A stretch of DNA of 64,000 bases from Streptomyces acidiscabies. GTDB lineage: Bacteria; Actinomycetota; Actinomycetes; Streptomycetales; Streptomycetaceae. Position numbers and translations under genes: made by a program. The notes under the pieces were generated by a model. It did not search any database. It had not been told where the DNA came from and saw only the letters and a program-made list of their open reading frames with translations. Shown in pieces: positions 1 to 9,538 of the stretch. Each line of letters opens with the position of its first letter. The stretch's first letter is position 1. Where the stretch lies: NCBI RefSeq assembly GCF_020010905.1, contig NZ_JAGJBY010000001.1, positions 4,918,001-4,982,000 on the forward strand. The letters are read 5' to 3'.

Positions 1-992
1 GTTCCCGGGTCACGGCGATGATCGGCGCGGGGATCTACTCGGCCGGGATCATCGCCTGCTCGGCCGCCCGGGACGCGGCCGACCTGTGGGTCCTGATCCT
101 CTGCTACGGCGTCGTCTCCGGAGTCGGGCTCGGCATCGGGTACATCGTCCCGACCGCCCTGCTCCAGCGCTGGTTCCCCGACAAGCGGGGGCTGATCACC
201 GGCATCAGCGTCGGCGGCTTCGGCCTCGGGCCGGTGCTCAGCGCGCCGGTGCTGGCGGCCCTCGTCCACCGCTACGAGACCGTACCCACCCAGGCGTTCC
301 TGCCGATGGGCCTGCTCTGCGCGGCGATGACCCTGCCGGCGGCGTGGCTGTTCGTGAACCCGCCCGCGTCCGCGTCCGCCTCCGTCGTGGTCGGCCGCAG
401 CGTACGGCCCTCCTTCACCGGGCGTGAGGCGCTGCGCAGCCGCGAGTGGTACCTCCTCGCGACGATCCTGTTCGCCAGCGCGCTCGCGGGCATCAGCCTC
501 GTCAGCGTGCTGGCCCCCGCCGCGCACGCCATCTCCGGGTACGACGCCGGGTCCGCGGCGGCGCTCACCGCGGCGGCCGGGGTCTTCAACGGCGTGGGCC
601 GCCCGCTGGCCGGCGCGATCTCCGAACGGGCGGGCCGGATGCGGACGTTCGCCGTCCTCCTCGTCGTCCAGGGCCTCGCGCTCCTCGCCCTGCCCTGGGC
701 CCACGACCCCGCCCTCTTCGCCGTCCTCGTCTGCGCGGTCAGCCTCGCGAACGGCGGCGGGTTCGGGACGATGCCCGCAACTGCCGGTGACTTCTTCGGT
801 GTTGCCCACATCGGCGCCGTCTACGGTCCGATGCTCGTCTCCTGGAGCCTGGCCGGCGTCATCGGCCCCCTGACCACCGCTCACCTCGCGAGTGACGGCT
901 ACACCACGGCGTTCGTCACGGTCGGCGTGGTGACGCTCGCGGCGGTGGTCCTGACGGCGATCACGAGACCGCCGGCGCCACGGACGACGTGA
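1..992 (+). CDS. MFS transporter, C-terminal part (5' end outside window)
   Basis: The reading frame is open from the window edge (codons from base 3) to TGA at 990-992, so the gene starts upstream; the first internal ATG is at 18. The visible ~325 residues are strongly hydrophobic with about nine membrane segments. The motif RWFPDKRGLITGISVGGFG is the loop and following helix typical of the oxalate/formate antiporter-like (OFA) branch of the major facilitator superfamily. A second half-barrel begins after a short polar loop near residue 130 (counted from 18). It would sit in the cytoplasmic membrane; the substrate cannot be told. Carboxylate transport is the family's best-known role, but this is not shown here. 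It is followed by a convergent GntR gene. Confidence 0.8.
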   Translation, partial: SRVTAMIGAGIYSAGIIACSAARDAADLWVLILCYGVVSGVGLGIGYIVPTALLQRWFPDKRGLITGISVGGFGLGPVLSAPVLAALVHRYETVPTQAFLPMGLLCAAMTLPAAWLFVNPPASASASVVVGRSVRPSFTGREALRSREWYLLATILFASALAGISLVSVLAPAAHAISGYDAGSAAALTAAAGVFNGVGRPLAGAISERAGRMRTFAVLLVVQGLALLALPWAHDPALFAVLVCAVSLANGGGFGTMPATAGDFFGVAHIGAVYGPMLVSWSLAGVIGPLTTAHLASDGYTTAFVTVGVVTLAAVVLTAITRPPAPRTT

Positions 993-1096
993 TCCTGTAC
1001 GGGGGTGACCCGCACGGCGGTCACCCCCAACCAGGCGGTCAGTACGGCGAGGACGACCACCCCCGCATCCGCGAGGCCGCTGAAGGCGAGGCCCGC

Positions 1097-1750
1097 TCAG
1101 ATCACCCCCCGCACCGCCTTCTCGAACCCCTCCACATGCCTGCGCGCCAGCTCCTGTGCCCGGTCCGGCTCGCCCGTCACGATCGCCTCGATCAGTGGTC
1201 CGTGTTCGACGACGTGGCCCGCCATGTCGGGGAGGCGGTCGATGAAGAGGCACCAGATGCGGGTCGCGAGGTTGTCGTACTGGACGAGGGTGTCCTCCAG
1301 GTAGGGGTTGCCGGTCGCGGCGTAGACGGCGCGGTGCACCTGGAGGTCGAGGCGGAGCAGGGCGGTCGCGCCCTGGCGGCGGGTGTCCGCGCTCTCCAAC
1401 TCGCCCCGCAGCCCGGTGAGTACGGCCCGGTCGGCGGGGGTGGCCCGGCGTGCGGCCTGCGCGGCGGCGAGGGGTTCCAGTTCCTGGCGGACCTCGGAGA
1501 CGTGCGCGAGGTCGGTGATGTTGACGTCCGTGGCGAAGGTCCCGCGCCGGGGGTACGTCGTGATGAGCCGCTCGTACTGGAGCCGCTTGAGCGCCTCGCG
1601 CAGCGGCGTGCGGCCGACCCCGAGGGACTGCGCCAACTGCTCCTCGTTGATGGGCGCGCCGGGCCGGATCGCGAGCAGGACGAGCTGGTCGCGTACGGCG
1701 CGGTACGCCTGTTCGGCGAGGGACAGCTCCTCGGCCGCCGTCTGCTGCAT
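1097..1750 (-). CDS. GntR-family regulator, FadR/FCD subfamily
   Basis: A 217-residue protein of usual FCD-regulator length. Residues ~10-75 are a winged HTH (the stretch INEEQLAQSLGVGRTPLREAL is the GntR signature). Residues ~85-215 form the all-helical FCD ligand domain with its metal-site pattern: LDLQVHRAV, then DMAGHVVEHGPL, then RRHVEGF, supplying Asp and three His. It is divergent from glyA-sox with 95 bp between start codons, a normal arrangement for a local repressor whose effector is a small carboxylate or amino acid. I infer that it controls the sarcosine operon. A palindrome at 1799-1812 is a candidate operator. Confidence 0.88.
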   Translation of the reverse strand: MQQTAAEELSLAEQAYRAVRDQLVLLAIRPGAPINEEQLAQSLGVGRTPLREALKRLQYERLITTYPRRGTFATDVNITDLAHVSEVRQELEPLAAAQAARRATPADRAVLTGLRGELESADTRRQGATALLRLDLQVHRAVYAATGNPYLEDTLVQYDNLATRIWCLFIDRLPDMAGHVVEHGPLIEAIVTGEPDRAQELARRHVEGFEKAVRGVI

Positions 1751-1798
1751 GGACGCCCCCTTGACGCGTGCGGTGAGCTCCCATACGTTACCGCACAG

Positions 1799-1812
1799 CT
1801 TGATATATCAGT
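1799..1812. promoter_or_regulatory. Candidate GntR operator in the GntR/glyA divergent promoter
   Basis: The AT-rich palindrome TGATATATCA (1801-1810) stands out in a very G+C-rich intergenic region, and a partial repeat (GTATCAG) follows at about 1816-1822. Short symmetrical AT-rich sites are typical of FCD-type GntR regulators. Assignment to the adjacent regulator is inferred from position only. Confidence 0.45.
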
Positions 1813-1845
1813 CGCGTATCAGCCGGTTCCCAGGATGGTGAACAG

Positions 1846-3105
1846 ATGACCCTGTCCCTCCCGCTCGCCGCACTCGACCCGGACGTGTCCGCCGCCGTCG
1901 CGGCCGAACTGCACCGCCAGCAGTCGACGCTGGAGATGATCGCCTCCGAGAACTTCGCGCCCGTCGCGGTCCTGGAGGCCCAGGGCTCGGTGCTCACGAA
2001 CAAGTACGCCGAGGGCTACCCCGGCCGCCGCTACTACGGCGGCTGCGAACATACCGACGTCATCGAGCAGTTGGCGATCGACCGGGTCAAGGCCCTGTTC
2101 GGCGCCGAACACGCCAACGTCCAGCCCCACTCGGGCGCCCAGGCCAACGCGGCGGCGATGTTCGCCCTGTTGAAGCCCGGCGACACGATCCTCGGCCTCG
2201 ACCTCGCGCACGGCGGCCACCTGACGCACGGCATGCGCCTCAACTACTCGGGCAAGCTGTACAACGTCGTGCCGTACCACGTCCGCGCGTCCGACCTGCG
2301 GATCGACATGGACGAGGTCGAGCAACTCGCCCTGGAACACCGGCCGAAGCTGATCGTCGCGGGCTGGTCGGCGTACCCGCGCCAGCTCGACTTCGCGGAG
2401 TTCCGGCGGATCGCCGACGCGGTCGGCGCGTACCTGATGGTCGACATGGCGCACTTCGCCGGGCTGGTCGCGGCCGGGCTGCACCCGAATCCGGTGCCGT
2501 ACGCGGATGTTGTCACGACGACCACGCACAAGACCCTCGGGGGACCGCGCGGCGGCGTGATCCTCACGCGGGCCGGTCTCGCGAAGAAGATCGACTCGGC
2601 GGTCTTCCCCGGCCAGCAGGGCGGCCCGCTCGAACACGTCATCGCCGCCAAGGCAGTTGCCTTCAAGGTCGCCGCGAGCGAGGACTTCAGGGACCGGCAG
2701 CGGCGGACGCTGGAGGGGGCCCGGGTGCTCGCCGGACGGCTGCTGTCCGACGACGTCGCCGAGGCCGGGATCACCGTCCTGACCGGCGGCACCGAGGTCC
2801 ACCTCGTCCTGGTCGACCTGCGCAACTCGGAGTTGGACGGCAAGCAGGCCGAGGACCGGCTCCACCGGGTCGGCATCACCGTCAACCGCAACGCCGTCCC
2901 CTTCGACCCGCGCCCGCCGATGGTGTCGTCCGGGCTGCGCATCGGGACCCCGGCACTCGCCACGCGCGGCTTCGGCAGGCCGGAGTTCCGGGAGGTCGCC
3001 GACATCGTGGCGGAGACGCTCAAGGGCGAGGTGCCCGAGGGTGAACTCCGGGACCGGGTGACCAAGTTGGCGAACGCCTTCCCCCTGTACGGAGACCTCG
3101 CATGA
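1846..3105 (+). CDS. glyA: Serine hydroxymethyltransferase
   Basis: A 419-residue PLP enzyme interconverting glycine plus 5,10-methylene-tetrahydrofolate and serine. Family marks: STLEMIASENFAP near the N-terminus, YPGRRYYGGCEHTD, PHSGAQANAAAMFAL, and the PLP-lysine motif TTTTHKTLGGPRGG. Length is normal for bacterial GlyA. It is the first gene of the sarcosine-oxidase operon, and its TGA overlaps the soxB ATG as ATGA. In this setting it uses the glycine and methylene-THF released by heterotetrameric sarcosine oxidase to make serine, so it is probably a catabolic paralogue of the housekeeping GlyA. The ATG at 1846 follows a weak AGGATGG ribosome site. Confidence 0.96.
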   Translation: MTLSLPLAALDPDVSAAVAAELHRQQSTLEMIASENFAPVAVLEAQGSVLTNKYAEGYPGRRYYGGCEHTDVIEQLAIDRVKALFGAEHANVQPHSGAQANAAAMFALLKPGDTILGLDLAHGGHLTHGMRLNYSGKLYNVVPYHVRASDLRIDMDEVEQLALEHRPKLIVAGWSAYPRQLDFAEFRRIADAVGAYLMVDMAHFAGLVAAGLHPNPVPYADVVTTTTHKTLGGPRGGVILTRAGLAKKIDSAVFPGQQGGPLEHVIAAKAVAFKVAASEDFRDRQRRTLEGARVLAGRLLSDDVAEAGITVLTGGTEVHLVLVDLRNSELDGKQAEDRLHRVGITVNRNAVPFDPRPPMVSSGLRIGTPALATRGFGRPEFREVADIVAETLKGEVPEGELRDRVTKLANAFPLYGDLA

Positions 3106-4322
3106 CCGAAGCCCCTCTCCCCGAGCACCCCGACTTCCTCTGGCGCAACCCCGACCCGAAGCGTTCGTACGACGTCGTCATCGTCGGCGGCGGCGGGCAC
3201 GGCCTGGCGACCGCCCACTACCTCGCCGTCAACCACGGCATCACGAACGTCGCCGTCCTGGAGAAGGGCTGGCTCGCGGGCGGCAACATGGCCCGCAACA
3301 CGACGATCATCCGCTCCAACTACCTGTGGGACGAGAGCGCGGCGATCTACGAGCACGCCCTCAAACTGTGGGAGCGGCTCCCCGAGGAGCTGGACTACGA
3401 CTTCCTGTTCAGCCAGCGCGGCGTCCTCAACCTCGCGCACACCCTCCAGGACGTCCGCGAGGGCGTCCGGCGCGTGAACGCCAACCGCCTCAACGGTGTT
3501 GACGCCGAATGGCTGGAGCCGGACGAGGTCGCCGAGGTCTGCCCGATCGTCAACGTCTCCTCGAACACCCGCTACCCGGTGCTCGGCGCGACCTTCCAGC
3601 CCCGCGCCGGGATCGCCAAACACGACCACGTGGCCTGGGCGTTGGCCCGCAGCGCCGACGCGTACGGCATCGACCTGATCCAGGGCTGCGAGGTCACCGG
3701 CTTCGTCAAGGACGGGAACCGGGTCGTCGGCGTCGAGACGAACCGGGGCCGCATCCTCGCCGGACGCGTCGGCCTCGCGGCGGCCGGACACAGCAGCGTC
3801 CTGGCGGAACTCGCCGGGGTCCGCCTCCCCGTCCAGTCGCACCCGCTCCAGGCCCTCGTCTCCGAGCTGCACGAGACGGTCCACCCGACCGTGGTGATGT
3901 CGAACCACGTCCACGTGTACGTATCGCAGGCCCACAAGGGCGAGTTGGTGATGGGCGCGGGCGTCGACTCCTACAACGGGTACGGCCAGCGCGGCTCGTT
4001 CCATGTGATCGAGCAGCAAATGGCCGCCGCCGTCGAGCTGTTCCCCGCCTTCGCCCGCGCGCACGTCCTGCGCACCTGGGGCGGCATCGTCGACGTCACC
4101 CCCGACGCCTCCCCGGTCATCGGCACCACCCCGGTCGAGAACCTGTACGTCAACTGCGGCTGGGGAACCGGCGGTTTCAAGGCCACCCCGGCGGCCGGCT
4201 GGACCTTCGCGCACACCATCGCCACCGGCGAACCCCACGCCCTCAACGCCCCGTTCGCGCTCGACCGCTTCACGACGGGCGCCCTGATCGACGAACACGG
4301 CGCCGCGGCCGTGGCCCACTGA
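3102..4322 (+). CDS. soxB: Sarcosine oxidase, beta subunit
   Basis: A 406-residue flavoprotein subunit of heterotetrameric sarcosine oxidase, which oxidises sarcosine to glycine, H2O2 and methylene-THF. A dinucleotide-binding loop (VVIVGGGGHGLATAHYL, residues 25-41) binds FAD. The segment AKHDHVAWA near residues 172-180 is the conserved site where the family carries covalently bound FMN on a histidine. WGTGGFKATP near the C-terminus is the second FAD-contact motif of DAO-type oxidases. It overlaps glyA by 4 bp (ATGA) and lies 9 bp before soxD, so it is translated with them. Confidence 0.96.
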   Translation: MTEAPLPEHPDFLWRNPDPKRSYDVVIVGGGGHGLATAHYLAVNHGITNVAVLEKGWLAGGNMARNTTIIRSNYLWDESAAIYEHALKLWERLPEELDYDFLFSQRGVLNLAHTLQDVREGVRRVNANRLNGVDAEWLEPDEVAEVCPIVNVSSNTRYPVLGATFQPRAGIAKHDHVAWALARSADAYGIDLIQGCEVTGFVKDGNRVVGVETNRGRILAGRVGLAAAGHSSVLAELAGVRLPVQSHPLQALVSELHETVHPTVVMSNHVHVYVSQAHKGELVMGAGVDSYNGYGQRGSFHVIEQQMAAAVELFPAFARAHVLRTWGGIVDVTPDASPVIGTTPVENLYVNCGWGTGGFKATPAAGWTFAHTIATGEPHALNAPFALDRFTTGALIDEHGAAAVAH

Positions 4323-4331
4323 GGAGGCACC

Positions 4332-4613
4332 GTGCTGCTGATCGACTGCCCCTACTGCGGCCCGCGCGACGAGACCGAGTACCACTACGGCGGCCAGGCC
4401 CACGTCCCCTACCCCGAGAACGCCGGCGACCTCACCGACGAGCAGTGGGCCGAGTACGTCTTCTACCGCGACAACCCCAAGGGCCCCTTCGCCGAGCGCT
4501 GGGTGCACAGCACGGGCTGCCGCCGCTGGTTCAACGTCCTGCGTGACACCGCCAGTTATCAGGTCCTCGCCGTCTACCGCCTCGACGAGCCCCGCCCGGA
4601 AGGAACCCGATGA
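4332..4613 (+). CDS. soxD: Sarcosine oxidase, delta subunit
   Basis: A 93-residue zinc-binding structural subunit. The Cys-Xaa2-Cys pair in IDCPYCGPR and the His and Cys in VHSTGCRRWF are the expected four zinc ligands. GTG start at 4332 with a strong GAGGAGG 5 bases upstream. Its TGA overlaps the soxA ATG (ATGA at 4610), which favours stoichiometric synthesis. Length is normal for SoxD. Confidence 0.95.
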   Translation: MLLIDCPYCGPRDETEYHYGGQAHVPYPENAGDLTDEQWAEYVFYRDNPKGPFAERWVHSTGCRRWFNVLRDTASYQVLAVYRLDEPRPEGTR

Positions 4614-7417
4614 CCGACCAGCCCTTCCGGCTTCCGCACGGCGGCCGTATCGACCGCGACACCGTCCTCCGATTCACCGTCGACGGACGGGAGTTGACCG
4701 GCCATCCCGGCGACACCCTCGCCTCCGCGATGCTCGCGAACGGGGTCATAGAGGTCGCCCCGTCCCTCTACCGGGGCCGCCCGCGAGGCATCGTCTCGGC
4801 GGGCGTCGAAGAGCCCAACGCCCTGGTGCAGCTGGACAGTTCCTACTCGGAGGGCATGCTCCCCGCCACGACGATCGAGCTGTACGACGGCCTTAGCGCC
4901 CGCACCCTCTCCGGCAAGGGCCGCCTCGATCCGTCCGACGACCCGGCCGCCTACGACAAGAAGTACGTCCACACGGACGTCCTGGTCGTCGGCGCGGGCC
5001 CCGCCGGGCTCGCCGCGGCCGTCGCCGCCAGCGACTCCGGCGCCCGCGTCCTCCTCATCGACGACCAGCCGGAGCCGGGCGGCTCGCTCCTCGACCGCTC
5101 CGAGTGGGTCACGGACCTGCGCGCGCGCCTCGACGCCGCGCCCGAGACCGTCGTACTCCACCGGACGACCGCCTTCGGGTCCTACGACGACAACTACGTC
5201 CTCGCGCTCCAACGGCGCACCGAGGACCTGTCGTTGAAGGGGGTCTCGCGGCAACGGCTGTGGCACATCCGGGCCCGGCAGGTCGTGCTGGCCACCGGTG
5301 CGCATGAACGGCCGCTGGTCTTCGCCGGGAACGACCGGCCCGGGGTGATGCTTGCCGGGGCTGTGCGGACGTACCTCGACAGGTACGGGGTGACGCCGGG
5401 TTCGCGGGTTGTGGTGAGTACGACCAATGACAGTGCGTACGACACCGTGGACGCGTTGCGGGCTGCGGGGGTCGAGGTCGTGGCTGTGGTGGACGCGCGT
5501 GCGGAGTTGTCGGCTCGGGCCGCTGTTCTGGCGGATGCCGTGCGGGTGTTGACGGGGAGCGCGGTCGTATCGGCGTCCGGGGAAGGGCGGTTGACCGGGG
5601 TCACCGTCCAAGGGCTTGATGGGCAGGAGGGCTTGGAGACTTTCGCGTGTGATCTGCTCGCCGTCTCCGGGGGCTGGAGTCCTGTCGTTCATCTGCACAG
5701 CCAGCGGCAGGGAAAGGTGCGCTGGGACGAGGAACTGGCCGCGTTCGTGCCGGACGGGGTGGTGCGGGGGCAGCAGGTGGTGGGGGCGGCTCGGGGGACG
5801 TACGACACGGACGACTGTGTCGCCGAGGGGGCTCGGGCCGGGGCGGTGGCCGCTGCCGAAGCAGGGTTCGCGGTGCCGGTGCCGTCGGTGTCTTCTCGGG
5901 TTTTCCGGCAACCAGCCTCGTCCGTACGGGCGTTGTGGACCGTGCCCGCCGAGTCGTACGACGATCACTTCGTCGATCTCCAGCGGGATGTGTCCGTCGC
6001 CGATGTGCTGCGGTCGACCGGCGCCGGGATGCGGGGAGTTGAGCACGTCAAGCGGTACACCTCGCTCGGGACCGCCAACGATCAGGGGAAGACGTCCGGG
6101 GTCAACGCGATCGGGGTGATCGCGTCGGTGCTCGGGGGTGAGCCGGGGGAGATTGGGACGACGGCCTATCGGGCGCCGTACATGCCGGTCGCGTTCGCGG
6201 CTCTCGCGGGGCGTGAGCGGGGGGAGTTGTTCGACCCGGAGCGGATGACGTCCGTGCATCACTGGCATGTCGAGCACGGTGCCGTGTTCGAGGACGTCGG
6301 GCAGTGGAAGCGGCCCCGGTACTACCCGTTGGACGGGGAGGACATGGACGCCGCCGTCGCCCGCGAGTGCCGGGCCGCCCGCGAGGGGGTCGGGTTCATG
6401 GACGCCTCTACCCTCGGGAAGATCGAGATCCGTGGCGCCGACGCGGGGGAGTTCCTCAACCGGATCTACACCAACGCGTTCAAGAAACTGAAGCCCGGCA
6501 ACGCCCGTTACGGCGTGATGTGCAAGCCCGACGGCATGATCTTCGACGACGGGGTGACCCTGCGCCTCGACGACGAGCGGTACTTCCTGACCACCACGAC
6601 CGGTGGCGCCGCCAAAGTCCTCGACTGGCTGGAGGAGTGGCTCCAGACGGAGTGGCCCGAACTCGACGTGTACTGCACGTCGGTGACCGAGCAGTGGTCG
6701 ACCATCGCGGTCGTCGGGCCCAAGTCCCGTGACGTCGTGGGGCAGTTGGCGCCGGACGTCGACCTCTCCAACGAGGCGTTCCCCTTCATGGCCTTCCGCG
6801 AGACCACGCTCGCCTCCGGGATACCGGCCCGGATCTGCCGGATCTCGTTCTCCGGTGAACTCGCCTACGAGATCAACGTGGCCGCGTGGTACGGGCGTTC
6901 GGTCTGGGAGCAGGTGCACGCCGCCGGGCAGCCGTACGGGATCACCCCCTACGGCACCGAGACCATGCACGTCCTGCGCGCCGAGAAGGGGTACATCATC
7001 GTCGGGCAGGACACGGACGGGACGGTCACTCCGCAGGACGCGGGGATGGCGTGGGTGGTGTCGAAGCAGAAGGACTTCGTCGGCAAGCGGTCGTACTCCC
7101 GGCCCGACACGGTCCGCGCCGACCGCAAGCACCTGGTCGGCCTGCTGCCGGCGGACCGTACGACCCGGCTCCCCGAGGGCACCCAACTCCTCTCCCCGGA
7201 CGTCGACTTGGACACGATCCCGGTTCCCATGCTCGGCCACGTCACCTCCAGCTACCACAGCCCGGCCCTCGGCCGCCCCTTCGCCCTCGCGCTGGTGTCC
7301 GGCGGCCGTTCCCGGCACGGCGAAACCCTCCTCGCCCCCGTCGGCGACGACCTGATCCCCGTCGAGGTCACCGACTTCGTCCTCTACGACCCCGAAGGGA
7401 CCCGCCGAGATGGCTGA
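4610..7417 (+). CDS. soxA: Sarcosine oxidase, alpha subunit
   Basis: A 935-residue subunit with the usual order. Residues ~15-90 are a 2Fe-2S-ferredoxin-like fold (GHPGDTLASAMLANG). Residues ~120-540 are an NAD-binding module with DVLVVGAGPAGLAAAVAASDSG and a second nucleotide loop. Residues ~555-930 are a GcvT-like folate-binding half that takes the oxidised methyl group to tetrahydrofolate. Overlaps soxD by 4 bp and soxG by 8 bp. Codon choice changes inside the gene: about 5300-6250 uses many more G- and T-ending codons than the rest. This may mark a recombined middle segment, but could be mere drift. Confidence 0.96.
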   Translation: MTDQPFRLPHGGRIDRDTVLRFTVDGRELTGHPGDTLASAMLANGVIEVAPSLYRGRPRGIVSAGVEEPNALVQLDSSYSEGMLPATTIELYDGLSARTLSGKGRLDPSDDPAAYDKKYVHTDVLVVGAGPAGLAAAVAASDSGARVLLIDDQPEPGGSLLDRSEWVTDLRARLDAAPETVVLHRTTAFGSYDDNYVLALQRRTEDLSLKGVSRQRLWHIRARQVVLATGAHERPLVFAGNDRPGVMLAGAVRTYLDRYGVTPGSRVVVSTTNDSAYDTVDALRAAGVEVVAVVDARAELSARAAVLADAVRVLTGSAVVSASGEGRLTGVTVQGLDGQEGLETFACDLLAVSGGWSPVVHLHSQRQGKVRWDEELAAFVPDGVVRGQQVVGAARGTYDTDDCVAEGARAGAVAAAEAGFAVPVPSVSSRVFRQPASSVRALWTVPAESYDDHFVDLQRDVSVADVLRSTGAGMRGVEHVKRYTSLGTANDQGKTSGVNAIGVIASVLGGEPGEIGTTAYRAPYMPVAFAALAGRERGELFDPERMTSVHHWHVEHGAVFEDVGQWKRPRYYPLDGEDMDAAVARECRAAREGVGFMDASTLGKIEIRGADAGEFLNRIYTNAFKKLKPGNARYGVMCKPDGMIFDDGVTLRLDDERYFLTTTTGGAAKVLDWLEEWLQTEWPELDVYCTSVTEQWSTIAVVGPKSRDVVGQLAPDVDLSNEAFPFMAFRETTLASGIPARICRISFSGELAYEINVAAWYGRSVWEQVHAAGQPYGITPYGTETMHVLRAEKGYIIVGQDTDGTVTPQDAGMAWVVSKQKDFVGKRSYSRPDTVRADRKHLVGLLPADRTTRLPEGTQLLSPDVDLDTIPVPMLGHVTSSYHSPALGRPFALALVSGGRSRHGETLLAPVGDDLIPVEVTDFVLYDPEGTRRDG

Positions 7418-8009
7418 ACAACTCGCGGTCAGCCCGCTGGCCCACCTGAAGGAAGCCCTGTCGGCGGCGACGGTGACGGGCCCCCGAGGTGTCTCCTTGA
7501 CGGAACTCCCGTTCCTCACGATGGTGAACGTCCGCGTGAACCCGGCCTCGGAGGCGGCGGCGCGGATGGAGAAGACGCTGGGCGTCTCCCTCCCCAGGGA
7601 ATCCGGCCGTACGGCAACATCCGGTCCCCACACGGCCACTTGGTCGGGTCCGGACGAATGGCTCGTCATCTCCAGCAGCGAACCGGCCCCGCTCACCGCT
7701 GACTTGAAGGAGTCCCTGGGTACGGACCCCGGCTCGATCGTCGACCTCTCCGCGAACCGCACGACTCTCCAGCTCACCGGCCCGAGCGCCCGTGCGGTCC
7801 TGGAAAAGGGCTGTCCCCTGGACCTCCACCCCCGCGAATTCGGCCCCGGACGCGCGGTGTTGACGACGGTGGGTCCGATACCGGTTCTGCTGTGGCAGGT
7901 GGACGATGCGCCGACGTACCGTCTGCTCCCGCGCGCGTCGTTCGCGGACTATCTGGGGCGGTGGCTGATCGACGCGATGGAGGAGTTCGGGGGGCCGGAG
8001 GTGCCCTGA
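7410..8009 (+). CDS. soxG: Sarcosine oxidase, gamma subunit
   Basis: A 199-residue GcvT/YgfZ-like small subunit that helps bind folate in the heterotetramer. Visible marks are TWSGPDEWLVIS, STNRTTLQLTGP-like text (SANRTTLQLTGPSARAVLEKGC, residues ~116-137) and WQVDDAPTYRLLPRASFADYL. It overlaps the end of soxA by 8 bp, completing glyA-soxB-D-A-G. The length is typical. Confidence 0.93.
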   Translation: MAEQLAVSPLAHLKEALSAATVTGPRGVSLTELPFLTMVNVRVNPASEAAARMEKTLGVSLPRESGRTATSGPHTATWSGPDEWLVISSSEPAPLTADLKESLGTDPGSIVDLSANRTTLQLTGPSARAVLEKGCPLDLHPREFGPGRAVLTTVGPIPVLLWQVDDAPTYRLLPRASFADYLGRWLIDAMEEFGGPEVP

Positions 8010-8107
8010 GGGGTGTCGTGGCCGGGACGTCACTTGTACTGGTCGGCTACCGCCGCCTGCAAGGCGTCCCGGCGTGCCACGATCGCTGGGTGTTGGACCC
8101 TGAGAAC

Positions 8108-9103
8108 GTGACCGAAATCCCCTGGCTGGCCCGCCCCGCAGCCCGCACCTGGCGCTGCCCTCCACCCCCCACCGCCGTACGCGCCTTCCACCGCACCCTC
8201 CCCGACTACGCCCCTACCCCCCTCACCGAACTCCCCACTCTGGCAAGGGAGTTGAACCTAGGACGCGTCTTCGTCAAGGACGAGTCCTCCCGCCTCGGCC
8301 TCCCCGCGTTCAAAGCACTCGGCGCCACCTGGGCCATCCACCGCGCCCTCGCCGATGCCCCGCACACCACGACCCTGGTCACCGCCACCGACGGCAACCA
8401 CGGCCGCGCGGTCGCCCGCACCGCACGCCAACTCGGCATGCAGGCCCACGTGTTCATCCCCCAGGGCGTCGACCCCGCCCCGATCGCCGCCGAGGGTGCC
8501 AAGGTCACCGAGGTCGACGGCGACTACGACACAGCCGTACGCCACGCGGCCGAGACACCGGACGCCCTCCTGATCCAGGACACCGCCTGGCCGGGCTACG
8601 AGGAGATCCCGGCGTGGATCGTCGAGGGCTACGACACCCTGTGCGCGGAGATCGACGAACAGCTCCCGGCGGAACCGGACTTGATCGTCGTACCCGTCGG
8701 CGTCGGCTCGCTCGCCCAGGCCGTGATCACCCACTACCGCAGCCGCCCGAACGCCCCCGCGCTGATGTCGGTGGAACCGGACAGCGCGGCCTGCGTCCTG
8801 GAGAGCCTCAGACACGGCGAACTCGTCAGCGTCACCACGGGCCGTACGACGATGGCGGGCCTGAACTGCGGCACCCCGTCGAGCATCGCCTGGCCGTACC
8901 TGCACGGCGGCTTGGACGCGGCGATCGCGGTAACGGACGAGGCGAGCGCCCGGGCTGCCGCCGAACTAGCCGCCCTGGGAGTCGACTCGGGCCCCTGCGG
9001 AGCGGCCCCACTAGCCGGCCTGCGCGCGGCCCGGCACCTGCTCCCGGACCTCGGGCCGGACTCTGTGACCGTCCTGCTCAACACGGAGGGATCCCACCGG
9101 TGA
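8108..9103 (+). CDS. PLP-dependent lyase, diaminopropionate/threonine ammonia-lyase-like
   Basis: A fold-type II PLP enzyme. The lysine motif is SSRLGLPAFKALGATWA, the phosphate/substrate loop is ATDGNHGRAVAR, and the glycine-rich PLP-phosphate loop is VPVGVGSLAQAV. The nearest family pattern is diaminopropionate ammonia-lyase. Serine or threonine deamination is also possible and would fit the upstream operon, which makes serine. I chose GTG 8108 (VTEIPWLARPAARTW) because relatives begin with a similar short leader. GTG 8090 and GTG 8018, the latter just behind GAGGGG at the soxG stop, are alternatives. It lies directly behind soxG on the same strand, so it probably belongs to the operon. Confidence 0.75.
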   Translation: MTEIPWLARPAARTWRCPPPPTAVRAFHRTLPDYAPTPLTELPTLARELNLGRVFVKDESSRLGLPAFKALGATWAIHRALADAPHTTTLVTATDGNHGRAVARTARQLGMQAHVFIPQGVDPAPIAAEGAKVTEVDGDYDTAVRHAAETPDALLIQDTAWPGYEEIPAWIVEGYDTLCAEIDEQLPAEPDLIVVPVGVGSLAQAVITHYRSRPNAPALMSVEPDSAACVLESLRHGELVSVTTGRTTMAGLNCGTPSSIAWPYLHGGLDAAIAVTDEASARAAAELAALGVDSGPCGAAPLAGLRAARHLLPDLGPDSVTVLLNTEGSHR

Positions 9104-9538
9104 TCGACGCTTCTGGACGGACTGTGCGCTGCTTGACTGGGCCTGAACCCCCGGTTTCCTCTCCGGAGTTGGTGGCGAGGGCGCTCACGCGGACACCGAG
9201 TACGTCGATCTCGCGTCGCTCGACCGCCTCATTGCACCGCTTCCTGAACACGCCCTCCACCTCCGGGTGGAGATCGAAATCCACCCCGCTCCCACCCGTG
9301 GGTTGAGGCGCCGGACGGCTGTGCCGGGCGATTCTCGGCACATGGATCTCACGGAGGTTTTTCAGCGTTGCCGCTCCAGGGCGAGGACAGCTGCGGCGAT
9401 TGGCGTCATTCGATTCGGACTGCACCGGGATCTGGGAGAGGGCGGTACGTGACCTGATGTCCGGTTCGGTATCGCCTGATCGTGTGGGTGCGGGGACTCC
9501 CGGCCGGTTGATGGGCTTGGCCGTGCTGGAGTGACGGG
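9104..9538. other. Non-coding stretch before the transposase remnant
   Basis: About 435 bp without a convincing gene. Open frames exist on both strands but none has a recognisable domain or a good start. It probably holds the left flank and end of the degraded IS5-type element that follows; no clear inverted terminal repeat could be paired with a right end. Confidence 0.4.

Noticed and set aside
4574..7777. 1067-codon open frame on the minus strand, antisense to soxA
   Set aside because: It mirrors the codon pattern of soxA, contains low-complexity Arg/Gly/Val/Pro text and no domain; a shadow of a high-G+C gene.
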